A stretch of DNA of 64,000 bases, taken from assembly GCA_964397255.1 (NCBI GenBank), contig CAYNHQ010000002.1:404902-468901 (forward strand), read 5' to 3'. Of the stretch, positions 49,968 to 60,123 are shown one piece after another. Position 1 is the stretch's first letter. Every line of letters begins with the position of its first letter. This DNA is from CAYNHQ01 sp964397255. GTDB lineage: Bacteria; Bdellovibrionota_G; JALEGL01; DATDPG01. Under the pieces are notes generated by a model. That model saw nothing but the letters and a program-made list of their open reading frames with translations, had not been told where the DNA came from and did no database searches. Position numbers and translations under genes: made by a program.

Positions 49968-52900
49968 TACTTCGCAAGCGATTGAAGTGATCGTGGAATC
50001 ACGCGCCCGCTTTGGAAGGCGGCAATCGCCCGTGCGGCAGCTTGAGCTCCCTGAATTGTCGTAAAATAGGGAATTCCTTTTTCCAAGGCCGAACGACGAA
50101 TCGAATAAGAATCGCGGATTGAATCTTTGCCCATCGTTGTATTCATCACCAGGGCGATCTTTCGATCCAGAATCATATCGACAATGTGAGGCCTACCTTC
50201 TTTCACTTTGTTTACTTTCTCCGCTGGAATTCCTCGGCTGAGAAGAAACTGGGCTGTGCCACGTGTGGAGATGATTCGAAAACTATTTTGTCTCATTTGC
50301 CGCGCCACCTCGACAATCGCCTCTTTATCCTGATCATTCACGCTGATAAAGACAGCTCCATCATGGGGAAGAACATTTCCCGCTGCAATTTGAGCCTTTC
50401 CGTAAGCGATCTCCCAACGATCGTCTACTCCCATGACTTCGCCGGTGGATTTCATTTCCGGTCCCAGTATGGTGTCCACATTTGAGAAACGGGCGAAGGG
50501 AAATACAGGGGATTTAACGGCATAGTGCCCCTTGAGACGTCTGGCCTCCAACGCTGTGACATCGACCTTACCCCCCAGCATGACTTTTACGGCTTCTTTG
50601 ACCAGTGGAATTCCGATCGCCTTGGAAACATAGGGAACCGTCCGCGACGCGCGAGGATTCACTTCGAGAACAAAAAGCTTGTCTCCCTGGAGAGCGAACT
50701 GAATGTTGAGTAACCCTCGTACGCCCAGAGCCGAGGCGATTTTTTCCGTCTGAACCTCAATTTTTTCGAGAACGTCTTGGCTAAGTGAAAAAGGAGGGAG
50801 AACACACGAACTGTCCCCCGAATGAACTCCTGCCTGTTCCACGTGTTCCATGACTCCGGCGACAAATGTGTTCATACCGTCACTTAGACCATCTACATCG
50901 ATTTCAATGGAATTCTGAAGATAGCGATCAATCAAAACCGGATGTTGAGGTGAGACCTTCACTGCACGATCGAGATATTCACGAAGCTCATCAAGGGAAT
51001 GAACGATTTCCATCGACTGCCCACCCAGCACGTACGAGGGACGAACCATAAGGGGAAAAGACAGACCGTTTGCGATTTCCTGCGCTTCTTCCATCGACCG
51101 GGCGATTCGGCTCTCGGGCTGAATAATGTCGAGTCCTTCGATCAGATGGCGGAAACGATCGCGATCTTCCGCCTGGTCGATGGCATCGACGGATGTTCCC
51201 AAAACATTCACGCCCGCTTCGGCCAGTGACCGAGCCAATTTAAGAGGTGTTTGGCCGCCGAATTGAAGGATGACTCCCTTCGGATTTTCCCGATTCACAA
51301 TGGCCAAAATGTCTTCTTTCGTTAGCGGTTCGAAATAGAGCCGATCGGAGGTATCGAAATCGGTCGAAACCGTTTCGGGATTGCAATTCACCATGATGCT
51401 TTCAATTCCGGCATCGCGAAGAGCAAAGCTCGCATGGACGCAGCAGTAATCAAATTCGATCCCCTGGCCGATCCGGTTTGGGCCACTTCCTAATATGACC
51501 ACCTTCCCACGTCCCGCCATTGGAATCGCCTCGTCTTCTTCTTCGTACGTCGAGTAAATGTAATTGGTGTGAGCCTCGAACTCCGCAGCGCAAGTGTCGA
51601 CCAATTTGAAGGACGGGCTTACACCCATGCCCTGGCGATGCTCTCTGACTTTATCCTCGCTCACGCCGAAGATTTCCCCGAGGCGAACATCGGAGAATCC
51701 CCTCGCCTTGATTTTTCTCCATTCCGCTTTGTCGAGAGAATCCATCGTATGATCGGCGATTCTTTTTTCTTCTTTTACGAGGCCTTCCAGCTGGTGGATG
51801 AACCATGGGTCGATTCCCGTCGCTTCACAGATGGCATGAACGGTGATCCCTCGACGAAGCGCTTCACCAATGATCATGATCCGCTCGGGAACGGCACTCC
51901 GAAGCTTACCGATTAAGTCATCATCGCTGATGCCACTCGCGCCGATCCGATCGAGCGATCCCCAGAGCCCATATTGCCCCACTTCCAACGAACGCATCGC
52001 CTTTTGAACCGATTCCTCAAACGTACGTCCAATCGACATAACCTCGCCGACCGATTTCATGTGCGTTGTGAGTGTTCGGTCGGCGCCGCGGAATTTCGCG
52101 AAAGCGAAGCGAGGAATTTTCGTGACCACATAGTCGATCGTCGGCTCGAAAGAGGCTTTCGTATTCCGTGTGATGTCGTTGGGGATTTCATCGAGCGTGT
52201 AACCCACCGCTAATTTCGCGGCAATTTTCGCGATCGGATACCCCGTCGCTTTGGAGGCAAGCGCGGAGCTTCGTGATACGCGGGGATTCATTTCAATAAC
52301 ATAAATTTTCCCCGTTCCCGGATGAACGGCGTATTGAATGTTGGAGCCACCCGAGTCGACGCCGATTTCGCGCATAATTGCGATCGAATAATCTCGAAGG
52401 AGCTGGTATTCACGGTCGGTCAGCGTTTGCGCGGGAGCAACCGTGATGCTGTCGCCCGTATGAATCCCGACCGGGTCAAAATTCTCGATTGGACATACCA
52501 CTACAACGTTGTCCGCTCTGTCCCGCATCATTTCGAGCTCGAATTCTTTCCAGCCGAGAATGGATTCTTCGATCAAACATTCACGGACGGGGCTGAGTTC
52601 AAGTCCCCTTCGAACGAGCGATTCATATTCGGCTTCGTTGTAAGCGATACTCGCACCGAGCCCACCCAGCGTGTAGGAAGGACGGATGATCGCCGGAAGT
52701 TGAACGTAGGGAAGAGCTTCCATCGCTTCGTGAGATGATTTCACGTAGGCGCTTCGTGGGGTTGGAATATGGATCGATTTCATCGCCTCGCGGAAACGTT
52801 CGCGGTTTTCAGCTTTTTCAATCGACTCGGCGCGCGCACCGATCAATTCGACTCGATAAGCTTCCAATACTCCTTGTCGATGGAGTGCCATCGCGATATT

Positions 52901-53188
52901 GAGGCCCGTTTGGCCCCCCATTGTGGAAAGAATGGCATTGGGTCGTTCTTTTTCGATAATGGATGCGACGGTTTCCGGCGTGAGTGGTTCGACGTAGGTG
53001 ACGTCGGCAAATCCGGGATCGGTCATGATCGTGGCGGGATTCGAATTGACGAGAATAAGACGGTAGCCTTCCTCTTTGAGAGCTTTGAGCGCCTGAGTGC
53101 CGCTATAATCGAATTCACAGGCCTGGCCGATGACGATCGGGCCAGACCCGATGAGGAGGATGGACTTTATGTCGGTACGCTTCGGCAT
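49967..53188 (-). CDS. carB: Carbamoyl-phosphate synthase large subunit
   Basis: A full-length 1073-residue protein with two homologous ATP-grasp halves. ILLIGSGPIVIGQACEFDYSG opens the first and VVILGSGPNRIGQGIEFDYC the second. The C-terminal MGS-like domain (about 930-1073, ISVNDQDKEAIVEVARQM, ending in RSLQSLAK) is present and normally binds UMP and ornithine. It makes carbamoyl phosphate for pyrimidines and arginine. An unknown gene separates it from carA. Confidence 0.98.
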   Translation of the reverse strand: MPKRTDIKSILLIGSGPIVIGQACEFDYSGTQALKALKEEGYRLILVNSNPATIMTDPGFADVTYVEPLTPETVASIIEKERPNAILSTMGGQTGLNIAMALHRQGVLEAYRVELIGARAESIEKAENRERFREAMKSIHIPTPRSAYVKSSHEAMEALPYVQLPAIIRPSYTLGGLGASIAYNEAEYESLVRRGLELSPVRECLIEESILGWKEFELEMMRDRADNVVVVCPIENFDPVGIHTGDSITVAPAQTLTDREYQLLRDYSIAIMREIGVDSGGSNIQYAVHPGTGKIYVIEMNPRVSRSSALASKATGYPIAKIAAKLAVGYTLDEIPNDITRNTKASFEPTIDYVVTKIPRFAFAKFRGADRTLTTHMKSVGEVMSIGRTFEESVQKAMRSLEVGQYGLWGSLDRIGASGISDDDLIGKLRSAVPERIMIIGEALRRGITVHAICEATGIDPWFIHQLEGLVKEEKRIADHTMDSLDKAEWRKIKARGFSDVRLGEIFGVSEDKVREHRQGMGVSPSFKLVDTCAAEFEAHTNYIYSTYEEEDEAIPMAGRGKVVILGSGPNRIGQGIEFDYCCVHASFALRDAGIESIMVNCNPETVSTDFDTSDRLYFEPLTKEDILAIVNRENPKGVILQFGGQTPLKLARSLAEAGVNVLGTSVDAIDQAEDRDRFRHLIEGLDIIQPESRIARSMEEAQEIANGLSFPLMVRPSYVLGGQSMEIVHSLDELREYLDRAVKVSPQHPVLIDRYLQNSIEIDVDGLSDGMNTFVAGVMEHVEQAGVHSGDSSCVLPPFSLSQDVLEKIEVQTEKIASALGVRGLLNIQFALQGDKLFVLEVNPRASRTVPYVSKAIGIPLVKEAVKVMLGGKVDVTALEARRLKGHYAVKSPVFPFARFSNVDTILGPEMKSTGEVMGVDDRWEIAYGKAQIAAGNVLPHDGAVFISVNDQDKEAIVEVARQMRQNSFRIISTRGTAQFLLSRGIPAEKVNKVKEGRPHIVDMILDRKIALVMNTTMGKDSIRDSYSIRRSALEKGIPYFTTIQGAQAAARAIAAFQSGRVIPRSLQSLAK

Positions 53189-53835
53189 TATCCGGCCTCT
53201 CCCACGACTGGATTTTCGCTGTAAATACTTTCCGGTTTAAGGTGACGATATCGCTCGCTTTTTAGTTTTCGGTCGGCCAGTTCCAAAAGAAGTTCAAGCC
53301 ATTTTTCTCGCGATGTTCCCGCGACCTTTTTTACCTCTGAAAGAATGTATGTTCGAACCTCGAGTGGATGGACCCAAAAGGGATCCGAAAGAATCTGCGT
53401 TTCACCCAGCGTAAGCAATCTTGCATCCAAAATATCTCCCCTTCGGATACCGGAATAAATGGGACGCGCTTCCACCACATATGTTTTTCCGTCAAAAAGA
53501 TCTTTGAGACGGATTTTGGAAGAATCTCCCGAAACAAATTCGAAAAGACTATGGTTCGTATGTTCAAGTTGTCGAAGCGAGGTTCGCTCTTCCTCCGAAG
53601 CCTCTCCATCGAACATTTCGGCGTAGAGCCGGACAGGGGGAATCGCCGTCTTTTCAAGCGTCCGATCGAAAATGAACCATTCGAGAAAAGCGTTCATTCG
53701 GTTCTCATACATGGGGTCGTCCTCAAAGACTTTCCCCGTTCGGGCGAAATAGCCCTCCTTTGCTGCCTGAAGCTCCGGCAGGTAACGCCCCTTGGCGAAA
53801 AATTCGGTTATGCGCTCGATCGTTTCCTTGTACAT
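53188..53835 (-). CDS. Conserved unknown protein between carA and carB
   Basis: A 215-residue soluble protein with no recognised domain. Notable segments are LQAAKEGYFARTGKVFEDDP, MNAFLEWFIFDRTLEKTAIP and DPFWVHPLEVRTYILSEVKK. Its stop shares a base with the carB start (53188), and its start overlaps carA by 28 bases, so it should be translated with both. I have the impression of similar proteins in deltaproteobacterial-type genomes but cannot name a family. Its tight lock into the pyrimidine operon suggests a conserved role or at least cotranslation. Confidence 0.75.
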   Translation of the reverse strand: MYKETIERITEFFAKGRYLPELQAAKEGYFARTGKVFEDDPMYENRMNAFLEWFIFDRTLEKTAIPPVRLYAEMFDGEASEEERTSLRQLEHTNHSLFEFVSGDSSKIRLKDLFDGKTYVVEARPIYSGIRRGDILDARLLTLGETQILSDPFWVHPLEVRTYILSEVKKVAGTSREKWLELLLELADRKLKSERYRHLKPESIYSENPVVGEAG

Positions 53836-54935
53836 CCCAAAAACTCCTCAAAAAGATACGCCGCATCGTGAGGCCCAGGACTCGCCTCCGGGTGATACTG
53901 AATCGCCTTCACATTCACATCAGGAAGCTCGAATCCTTCGATCGTCCCGTCGGAAAGATGAATGTGACTCACCACGACCCTTCCAAATCTCTTCTTATCG
54001 ATTTTCGCTAGGCTCTCGCCATCCACGGCAAAGCCATGATTTTGTGACGTGATTTGAATTTTTCCACTCCGCTCGTCGCGGACAGGATGATTCGCCCCAT
54101 GGTGACCGAACTTTAATTTGTATGTTTTCGCGCCGATGGCGAGGGCAAGGAGTTGATGTCCTAGGCAAATGCCGAAGATCGGAAGTTTTCCGATGAGTTC
54201 CCGAAGCATATCGGTCAGCCCCTTGACGGCTGCCGGATCGCCGGGACCATTGGAAACCAAAAGAACGCTTGGACGATGTTTCAGAATCTCTTTGGCCGAA
54301 GTCGAAGGTGGAACCACGGTCACGGCCGCACCACCGTCGACCAAATTTCGGAGAATGTTGTATTTCACGCCGCAATCGATCACCACCGCGCGGAGGCTGA
54401 GGTCGGCGGCCGTCTCCCCACGAGTATTTTGAGTCCACGGGTAGGACTCTTTGACCGCGACCCGGCTGGCGAGATCCAACCCTTCCATCGATGGAACCTC
54501 TTTGAGGCGGGCTCGAAGCTTACCGAGATTTTCTTCTCCAGCGGCAATCAGCCCTCGAAGCGAGCCGTGTTCGCGGATCCGGCGTGTGATGGATCGCGTA
54601 TCCACACCTTCAATTCCGACAATCCCGTGCTTGTAGAGATAATCGCCCAGGCTCTGGTTCGCCCGGAAGTTACTATAATGAGGGATGTATTCACGAACGA
54701 CGAAACCGGCAGAGAAAATTTGGCGCGATTCGATGTCCTGATCGTTGACTCCATAACTTCCGATCAAGGGATAAGTCATTGTAATGATTTGGCCGGAATA
54801 CGAGGGGTCGGTCAGGATCTCCTGATAGCCGGTCATGGCCGTATTAAAAACGACTTCGCCACCACAAATACCGGGGGCCCCGAAGGATTTCCCTTCGTAG
54901 ACCGCGCCATCTTCAAGTAACAAGTACCCCTTCAT
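53808..54935 (-). CDS. carA: Carbamoyl-phosphate synthase small (glutaminase) subunit
   Basis: A 375-residue protein. Start ATG 54935 gives MKGYLLLEDGAVYEGKSFG and a four-base ATGA overlap with pyrC. The class I glutaminase Cys lies in FGICLGHQLLALAIG, with KFGHHGANHPV and YHPEASPGPHD carrying the His and Glu. It supplies ammonia to CarB. Confidence 0.97.
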   Translation of the reverse strand: MKGYLLLEDGAVYEGKSFGAPGICGGEVVFNTAMTGYQEILTDPSYSGQIITMTYPLIGSYGVNDQDIESRQIFSAGFVVREYIPHYSNFRANQSLGDYLYKHGIVGIEGVDTRSITRRIREHGSLRGLIAAGEENLGKLRARLKEVPSMEGLDLASRVAVKESYPWTQNTRGETAADLSLRAVVIDCGVKYNILRNLVDGGAAVTVVPPSTSAKEILKHRPSVLLVSNGPGDPAAVKGLTDMLRELIGKLPIFGICLGHQLLALAIGAKTYKLKFGHHGANHPVRDERSGKIQITSQNHGFAVDGESLAKIDKKRFGRVVVSHIHLSDGTIEGFELPDVNVKAIQYHPEASPGPHDAAYLFEEFLGCTRKRSSA

Positions 54936-56221
54936 TCGCTCCGCTTTGGAAAGACTTCTCGGCCACCCACCCACGTGTGGTGCACGCGCCCTTTACACTG
55001 AAATCCAAGAAAGGGGGAGTTCTTCGATTTGGAGAAAAAGTCCCCCTCGGAAATCGTTCGGGGCTCGTCGGGTGAAAATATGACGAAATCGGCCGGCGCC
55101 CCTTTTTTAAGCGTTCCTCCCTCGATCCCGGCAATTTTAGCTGGGATCGTACTCAATGACTGGATTAGGCGAGAAAGTGTTATTTCTTTTCCATCCACCA
55201 GAGTCAGAAGAAGAGGCAGCGCGGTTTCGAGGCCGATGAGTCCATTGGGCGTCTCGGCAAACGGGAGTGATTTTTCAGCCACGGTATGGGGGGCATGGTC
55301 GGTCGCCACAACATCCAGCGTGCCATCTCCCCACCCTCTTCGAAGCGCGGTTCGATCCCTTTCCGAGCGTAAGGGAGGATACATCTTGGCGTTCGCGCCG
55401 AATCGCTCTACAGCTTCATCCGTGAGCATCAGGTGATGGGGCGTGACTTCCGCAGTCAACGTCTTCATATGTTTCTTAAATTCTCGAATGAGGTCCACGG
55501 AAGCGGCGGCAGAAAGATGTGCGATATGAATGGGAGCCTCCAACTCCGCAGCGATGACCAATGTTCGAACCATGTCTACGGTTTCAGCCGAAACCGGCAC
55601 ACCCATCGCCCCCCACTTAGCGGCCACCGCTCCGTCATGGAGGGTCGGAGAAGGTGAGAGCGAGAGTTCCTCACAGTGCTCAATCAACGGAACCTGGAGC
55701 GCCTTCGTTTGTGTGAGTGCGGCTCGCATTAGCCGCGCGTCGTTAATCGGCCTTCCGTCGTCTGAAAATGCGACGCAGCCGGCTTTTTTCAGATCTTCAA
55801 GCGGGCTCAACTCTTCTCCCTTAAGTCCTCTGGAAACCGCTCCCACTGGATAAACGCGGCACCATCCTTTTTTTCGCGTCTGCCGGAGAATTTGTTTGGT
55901 GGTTTCTACAGAGTCGTTCGGCGGAAACGTGTTCGGCATCGCCAATATCGACGTAAATCCACCGGAAACAGCCGCATGTGTTCCACTCTCAATATCTTCT
56001 TTTTCCGTCTGCCCCGGTTCACGAAGATGGGCATGAAGATCAATCAACCCCGGCGCCACGACCATGCCATCTACTTCTATGGTGCGATCGACGGGAGTGA
56101 CTTTGGATTCCAGAGAAGAAAGAAGGCCGGCAAATCTGTCCCCTTCGATCAGAAGATCGAAACGACCATCCATCCGTTGAGAGGGGTCAATGACCCTCCC
56201 TCCACGGATTAAGCATTTCAT
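54932..56221 (-). CDS. pyrC: Dihydroorotase
   Basis: A 429-residue class I dihydroorotase (amidohydrolase fold). GLIDLHAHLREPGQTEKEDIE has the HxH metal ligands, and TPHHLMLTDE, VVATDHAPHT supply the others (His, Asp). It closes carbamoyl aspartate to dihydroorotate. The start overlaps pyrB by four bases. Confidence 0.97.
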   Translation of the reverse strand: MKCLIRGGRVIDPSQRMDGRFDLLIEGDRFAGLLSSLESKVTPVDRTIEVDGMVVAPGLIDLHAHLREPGQTEKEDIESGTHAAVSGGFTSILAMPNTFPPNDSVETTKQILRQTRKKGWCRVYPVGAVSRGLKGEELSPLEDLKKAGCVAFSDDGRPINDARLMRAALTQTKALQVPLIEHCEELSLSPSPTLHDGAVAAKWGAMGVPVSAETVDMVRTLVIAAELEAPIHIAHLSAAASVDLIREFKKHMKTLTAEVTPHHLMLTDEAVERFGANAKMYPPLRSERDRTALRRGWGDGTLDVVATDHAPHTVAEKSLPFAETPNGLIGLETALPLLLTLVDGKEITLSRLIQSLSTIPAKIAGIEGGTLKKGAPADFVIFSPDEPRTISEGDFFSKSKNSPFLGFQCKGRVHHTWVGGREVFPKRSE

Positions 56222-57144
56222 CCAAGCTCTCCGCGAAGCGCTTCAAAGATGGCCATACGCATGAATAGACCGTTCTCCGCCTGTTTTAATATGAGTGATT
56301 GGGGTCCATCCGCGAGGTCAGCATCGATTTCAACTCCCCGCTGGATCGGGCCGGGATGCATAATCAGTGCATCTTCCTTCGCGCGTTTAAAGCGCTCGGG
56401 AGTAAGACCGTACTTTTTGTGATATTCAGCGTCGCTGATCGTGAGTTTTACCCCTTCTCGCTCCCGCTGAACCCGAAGCATCATGACAATGTCTGCACCT
56501 TCGATCGCCTCATCCACGGTTTTCGTCAACACGGCGGCATCGCTCTCAAGTCGGTCCGGAAGAAGTTCCGGAGGTCCGGACAACCTGCACTTGGCTCCCA
56601 ATCTTGAAAGAAGAAAGAGATTCGATCGCGCAACACGGCTTCGTAAAATATCTCCGAGAATCGCGACTTCGAGACCTTTCATCGATTTTTTGTATTCGCG
56701 CATGGTAAAAACATCGAGGAGCGCCTGACTGGGATGCTCGTTTGTCCCATCGCCGGCATTAACAATGTGAACTCCCTTCGAAGCTCTCTCGGCTAGTTTT
56801 GCAACCTCGCCGGAAGCCGGATGACGAATCACAAAAAATCGGCAGCCGAGCGCCCTCAGATTGACGAGGGTATCGTAAAGCCCCTCTCCTTTCGCCACGC
56901 TCGAGAGCTGGGGAAAGATCGTCACGATTCGCGCGCCCAGGTGGCTGGCCGCAAGCTCAAACGAGATTCGAGTTCGCGTACTGACTTCCCAGAAGAGATT
57001 GACGACCGTTTCGCCATCTAACACGGCATCATGAGAAGAAAGAATCCCTCTCATCCGCTTCAACTTCGCCGCACGATTAAATAGCTGCTGAACGAACTCC
57101 GAGTCGAGATCGCGCGTGGAGAGCAAATTTCGCATTCGTTCCAT
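56218..57144 (-). CDS. pyrB: Aspartate carbamoyltransferase catalytic subunit
   Basis: A 308-residue transcarbamoylase: FWEVSTRTRISFELAASHLG (carbamoyl phosphate site STRTR), FVIRHPASGEV, DGTNEHPSQALLD and MHPGPIQRGVEI are all present. No pyrI is adjacent. The start overlaps the upstream small gene as TAATG. Together with pyrC, carA and carB it covers the first three steps of UMP synthesis. No PyrR site was recognised upstream. Confidence 0.97.
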   Translation of the reverse strand: MERMRNLLSTRDLDSEFVQQLFNRAAKLKRMRGILSSHDAVLDGETVVNLFWEVSTRTRISFELAASHLGARIVTIFPQLSSVAKGEGLYDTLVNLRALGCRFFVIRHPASGEVAKLAERASKGVHIVNAGDGTNEHPSQALLDVFTMREYKKSMKGLEVAILGDILRSRVARSNLFLLSRLGAKCRLSGPPELLPDRLESDAAVLTKTVDEAIEGADIVMMLRVQREREGVKLTISDAEYHKKYGLTPERFKRAKEDALIMHPGPIQRGVEIDADLADGPQSLILKQAENGLFMRMAIFEALRGELG

Positions 57145-57500
57145 TAGTAGTAGACCACACTTTCTTTAATCTTAAATACGTGCTTCGTCACGTATTGAAA
57201 CGGATGTTCGACGGCGAAATGCCAGTAAACGACAATTTGAGCCCGGTCCCCATGCCGTTCAGGGAATATATCTTCCGGATCGAGTGTAATTTCAAGCTCC
57301 CTCTGGGCATTAATGACCAATGACTCCTTAACCTCTTCGGCCGACCTACGTTTTAGCGTAAAACATTCCTCGTGAACCATTGATTCCAATTCGTTTTTTT
57401 TGATGAGGAACGGAACATATTGAACGGAAAGGTAAATGCCAAATGCAATAAATAGCCAGGTGAAGATCGATACCACGTTAATCTGGCGCGGGCCCGACAT
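57144..57500 (-). CDS. Small membrane-anchored protein upstream of pyrB (DUF4845-like)
   Basis: A 118-residue protein with one N-terminal transmembrane helix (VSIFTWLFIAFGIYLSVQYV), then a small soluble domain with LVINAQRELEITLDPEDIFP and a C-terminal strand HPFQYVTKHVF. The layout (anchor plus a periplasmic alpha/beta part) resembles short DUF4845-like proteins. It sits between lepA (29 bases) and pyrB (TAATG overlap). Confidence 0.65.
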   Translation of the reverse strand: MSGPRQINVVSIFTWLFIAFGIYLSVQYVPFLIKKNELESMVHEECFTLKRRSAEEVKESLVINAQRELEITLDPEDIFPERHGDRAQIVVYWHFAVEHPFQYVTKHVFKIKESVVYY

Positions 57501-57529
57501 CGACCTGCTTCCTACCTGAAATCGTTAGC

Positions 57530-59332
57530 TTATTCCACTTTCAGTATGGCCAGGAAGGCTTCCTGGGGGAGTTCTACGTTTCCCAGGCGTTTCATTCGCT
57601 TTTTCCCCTCTTTTTGTCGTTCGAGGAGCTTCCGCTTACGAGTGATGTCGCCTCCGTAACATTTGGCCGTCACGTTTTTTCGAAGAGCAGAGAGGGATTC
57701 ACGGGCGATGATCTTATTTCCAATCGCCGCTTGAATCGCTACTTCATATTGCTGCTTGGGAACCACTTCCTTCATTTTTTTAGCGAGTTCTCGGCCCTTG
57801 TAATACGATTTTTCGCGATGAACGATGAGCGATAGTGCATCGACCGGTTCCCCGTTGATGAGCATATCGAGTTTTACGAGATCCGAAGTCACGTATCCTT
57901 TGATTTCATAATCGAGCGAGGCATACCCCGCGGAAGCTGATTTCAATCGATCATAAAAATCGAAAACCACTTCGTTAAAAGGGAGATCGTATTTAAGAAT
58001 CACTCGATTCGGCGTGGGAAATTCCATGCTGACCTGTTTTCCCCGTTTGCTTTGACAAATTTCCAAAATGGCTCCGACATATTGTGCCGGTGTGTGAATC
58101 GTCGCGGTAAGCATGGGCTCCTGAATTTCCGCGATGTTTTGTGTATCCGGCAATTTCGCCGGGTTATCGATTTCAATCGTCTCCCCGCTGGTCAGAACCA
58201 CTCGATACGCCACGGTCGGGGCTGTAGTGATGACATCGACTTGAAATTCCCTCTCAAGGCGCTCTTGAATGATTTCCATATGGAGAAGACCGAGAAAGCC
58301 ACAACGAAAGCCAAACCCGAGAGCATTCGATGTTTCGGTTTCAAATGTGAACGAAGAATCGTTGAGGCGAAGTTTTTCCAACGCATCCCGAAGCTCATCA
58401 AAGTTTTGATCTGCGGTGGGAAAAATTCCGCAGAAGACCATCGGCTTGACGCGCTTGAATCCGGGCAAAGGCTCCTTCGCCGAATGCAACGCCGATGTGA
58501 TCGTATCGCCGACACTGGCTTCACGAACATCTTTGATCGCGGCGGCGAAATATCCCACCTCCCCCACAGAGAGTGCGTCGACTGCAACGGGAGCAGGTGT
58601 AAGAACACCCAGGCGTTCGACTTCAAATTCACGCCCCGTCGCCATGAATTTAATTTTCATCCCTTTTCGAATTTCACCGTCGAAAAGGCGGAGAAGACAA
58701 ACGACTCCGGCATACGAATCATACCAACTATCAAAGAGCAACGCCCGTAGCGGCGCCTTTGGATTTCCAGAAGGCGGAGGAATTTTTCGAACGACTTCTT
58801 CGAGCAGCGAGTCGACGTTTGTTCCTTCTTTGGCGCTGACAGCGATCGCTCCTTCGGTGTCCAGACCGATGACATCTTCTACTTCTCGTTTGACACGGGG
58901 AAGATCCGCGCTAGGCAAATCGATCTTGTTCCATACGAGAATCAGTTCGAGGTTCTGTTCGAGGGCCTGATAAACATGAGCCAGAGTCTGCGCCTGAACG
59001 CCCTGTGTGGCATCAACGAGAAGAATCGCCCCTTCGCAGGCCTTTAAACTTCGTGAGACTTCGTACGAGAAATCGACATGCCCGGGCGTGTCGATCAGAT
59101 TGAATTCATAGGATTCCCCATCCTTCGCTTTGTACGAAATGCGCGCGGTTTGCGCCTTAATCGTAATTCCCCTCTCCCGCTCGAGTTCCATATTGTCGAG
59201 ATATTGCGACTGCATATTTCGCGAGGCTACCGCCCCCGTCATTTCCAAAAAGCGGTCGGCCAGCGTCGATTTCCCATGGTCGATATGGGCGATGATGGAG
59301 AAATTCCTTATTTTTTTCGTATCCGTCGCCAC
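57530..59332 (-). CDS. lepA: Elongation factor 4 (LepA)
   Basis: A 600-residue translational GTPase: RNFSIIAHIDHGKSTLADRF (G1), RGITIKAQTARI (switch I), DTPGHVDFSYEV and NKIDLP motifs, followed by EF-G-like domains and the specific LepA C-terminal domain. Length is typical. It acts on stalled or misplaced ribosomes. First gene of the lepA-pyr-car-recG run. Confidence 0.98.
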   Translation of the reverse strand: MATDTKKIRNFSIIAHIDHGKSTLADRFLEMTGAVASRNMQSQYLDNMELERERGITIKAQTARISYKAKDGESYEFNLIDTPGHVDFSYEVSRSLKACEGAILLVDATQGVQAQTLAHVYQALEQNLELILVWNKIDLPSADLPRVKREVEDVIGLDTEGAIAVSAKEGTNVDSLLEEVVRKIPPPSGNPKAPLRALLFDSWYDSYAGVVCLLRLFDGEIRKGMKIKFMATGREFEVERLGVLTPAPVAVDALSVGEVGYFAAAIKDVREASVGDTITSALHSAKEPLPGFKRVKPMVFCGIFPTADQNFDELRDALEKLRLNDSSFTFETETSNALGFGFRCGFLGLLHMEIIQERLEREFQVDVITTAPTVAYRVVLTSGETIEIDNPAKLPDTQNIAEIQEPMLTATIHTPAQYVGAILEICQSKRGKQVSMEFPTPNRVILKYDLPFNEVVFDFYDRLKSASAGYASLDYEIKGYVTSDLVKLDMLINGEPVDALSLIVHREKSYYKGRELAKKMKEVVPKQQYEVAIQAAIGNKIIARESLSALRKNVTAKCYGGDITRKRKLLERQKEGKKRMKRLGNVELPQEAFLAILKVE

Positions 59333-59461
59333 GGCGGCGGGACATTAAAGGATGCTTCGGAAATAGTCGATCGTTCGGGTCTTGACTGAGCGTATCAGCG
59401 ATGTCAGAAGTGCATAAAGAGGTTCGAAATACCTAATCTTAGAATTATAGAGTTAGTCTTC

Positions 59462-59467
59462 TATTAT
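59462..59467 (+). promoter_or_regulatory. Weak candidate -10 box for the small membrane protein gene
   Basis: TATTAT at 59462-59467 with a poor -35 (TTAGAA, 59439-59444) 17 bases upstream. It is the only promoter-like signal in 59333-59497. Confidence 0.3.
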
Positions 59468-59497
59468 GGGATTCTAGGTTATCTCGCATGGGGAAGA

Positions 59498-60076
59498 ATG
59501 GCCCGTGGTCAACCTCTCTTTCGTGGTGGATCGATTGGAAAACCTCAGAGTCAGCGGTATTGGATAATCATACTTTGCCTAAGCATTTTGATTTCAATGA
59601 TTGCCTTCGTTTCTTTAGGTGTGAAACAGGGTTTTGCAGGGCCTGTCCTCGTCCAGTCAGGGCTCAAATCCTTAGGCATGCTTCTTTATCTTTATGTGTC
59701 CGGTCGAGCCTGGCAGCTAGAAGTTTATGAAAACGGAATTGGCCCCATAGGTATTTTTCCCGTGGATCAGCTTCGTGTGCCTTGGAAAGATGTTGATTCG
59801 TATTCTGTACGTGCAGGGAATCCCACAGCCATCATGTTGGGTGTTAAACTCTTCAATCAAATAGGCAAAGGACAGGATGGATCAATTCGGGTCTACTTAT
59901 CCGGAGCTGAATCAGTCGCTCTACGCAAAATTCTTGATTCAAAGCAAATTTCAAAGCCAGATGATCCCCGAATCCTTTTGGAACGCAAAGAATTCTTCAC
60001 ATTCAGCCCTCTGGGTGGAATTGGGCTGATTTTCATCATAGTTATGTTTATGATTGTGATTGGAACCATAATCTGA
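59498..60076 (+). CDS. Small membrane protein with PH-like segment
   Basis: A 192-residue protein with two N-terminal transmembrane helices (about 22-42 and 52-68) and one at the C-terminus (about 168-190). Between them, WQLEVYENGIGPIGIFPVDQ and VPWKDVDSYSV look like the strands of a bacterial PH-like (bPH) domain: an E-(N/D)-G-(I/L) motif followed by W-x-D-(V/I). The start ATG 59498 follows GGGGAAG. Function unknown. Confidence 0.65.
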   Translation: MARGQPLFRGGSIGKPQSQRYWIIILCLSILISMIAFVSLGVKQGFAGPVLVQSGLKSLGMLLYLYVSGRAWQLEVYENGIGPIGIFPVDQLRVPWKDVDSYSVRAGNPTAIMLGVKLFNQIGKGQDGSIRVYLSGAESVALRKILDSKQISKPDDPRILLERKEFFTFSPLGGIGLIFIIVMFMIVIGTII

Positions 60077-60123
60077 GCGCCTCTGAGAAGCGCTGAAAAA
60101 AAGATTACAAAAAGTCCCCTGAA

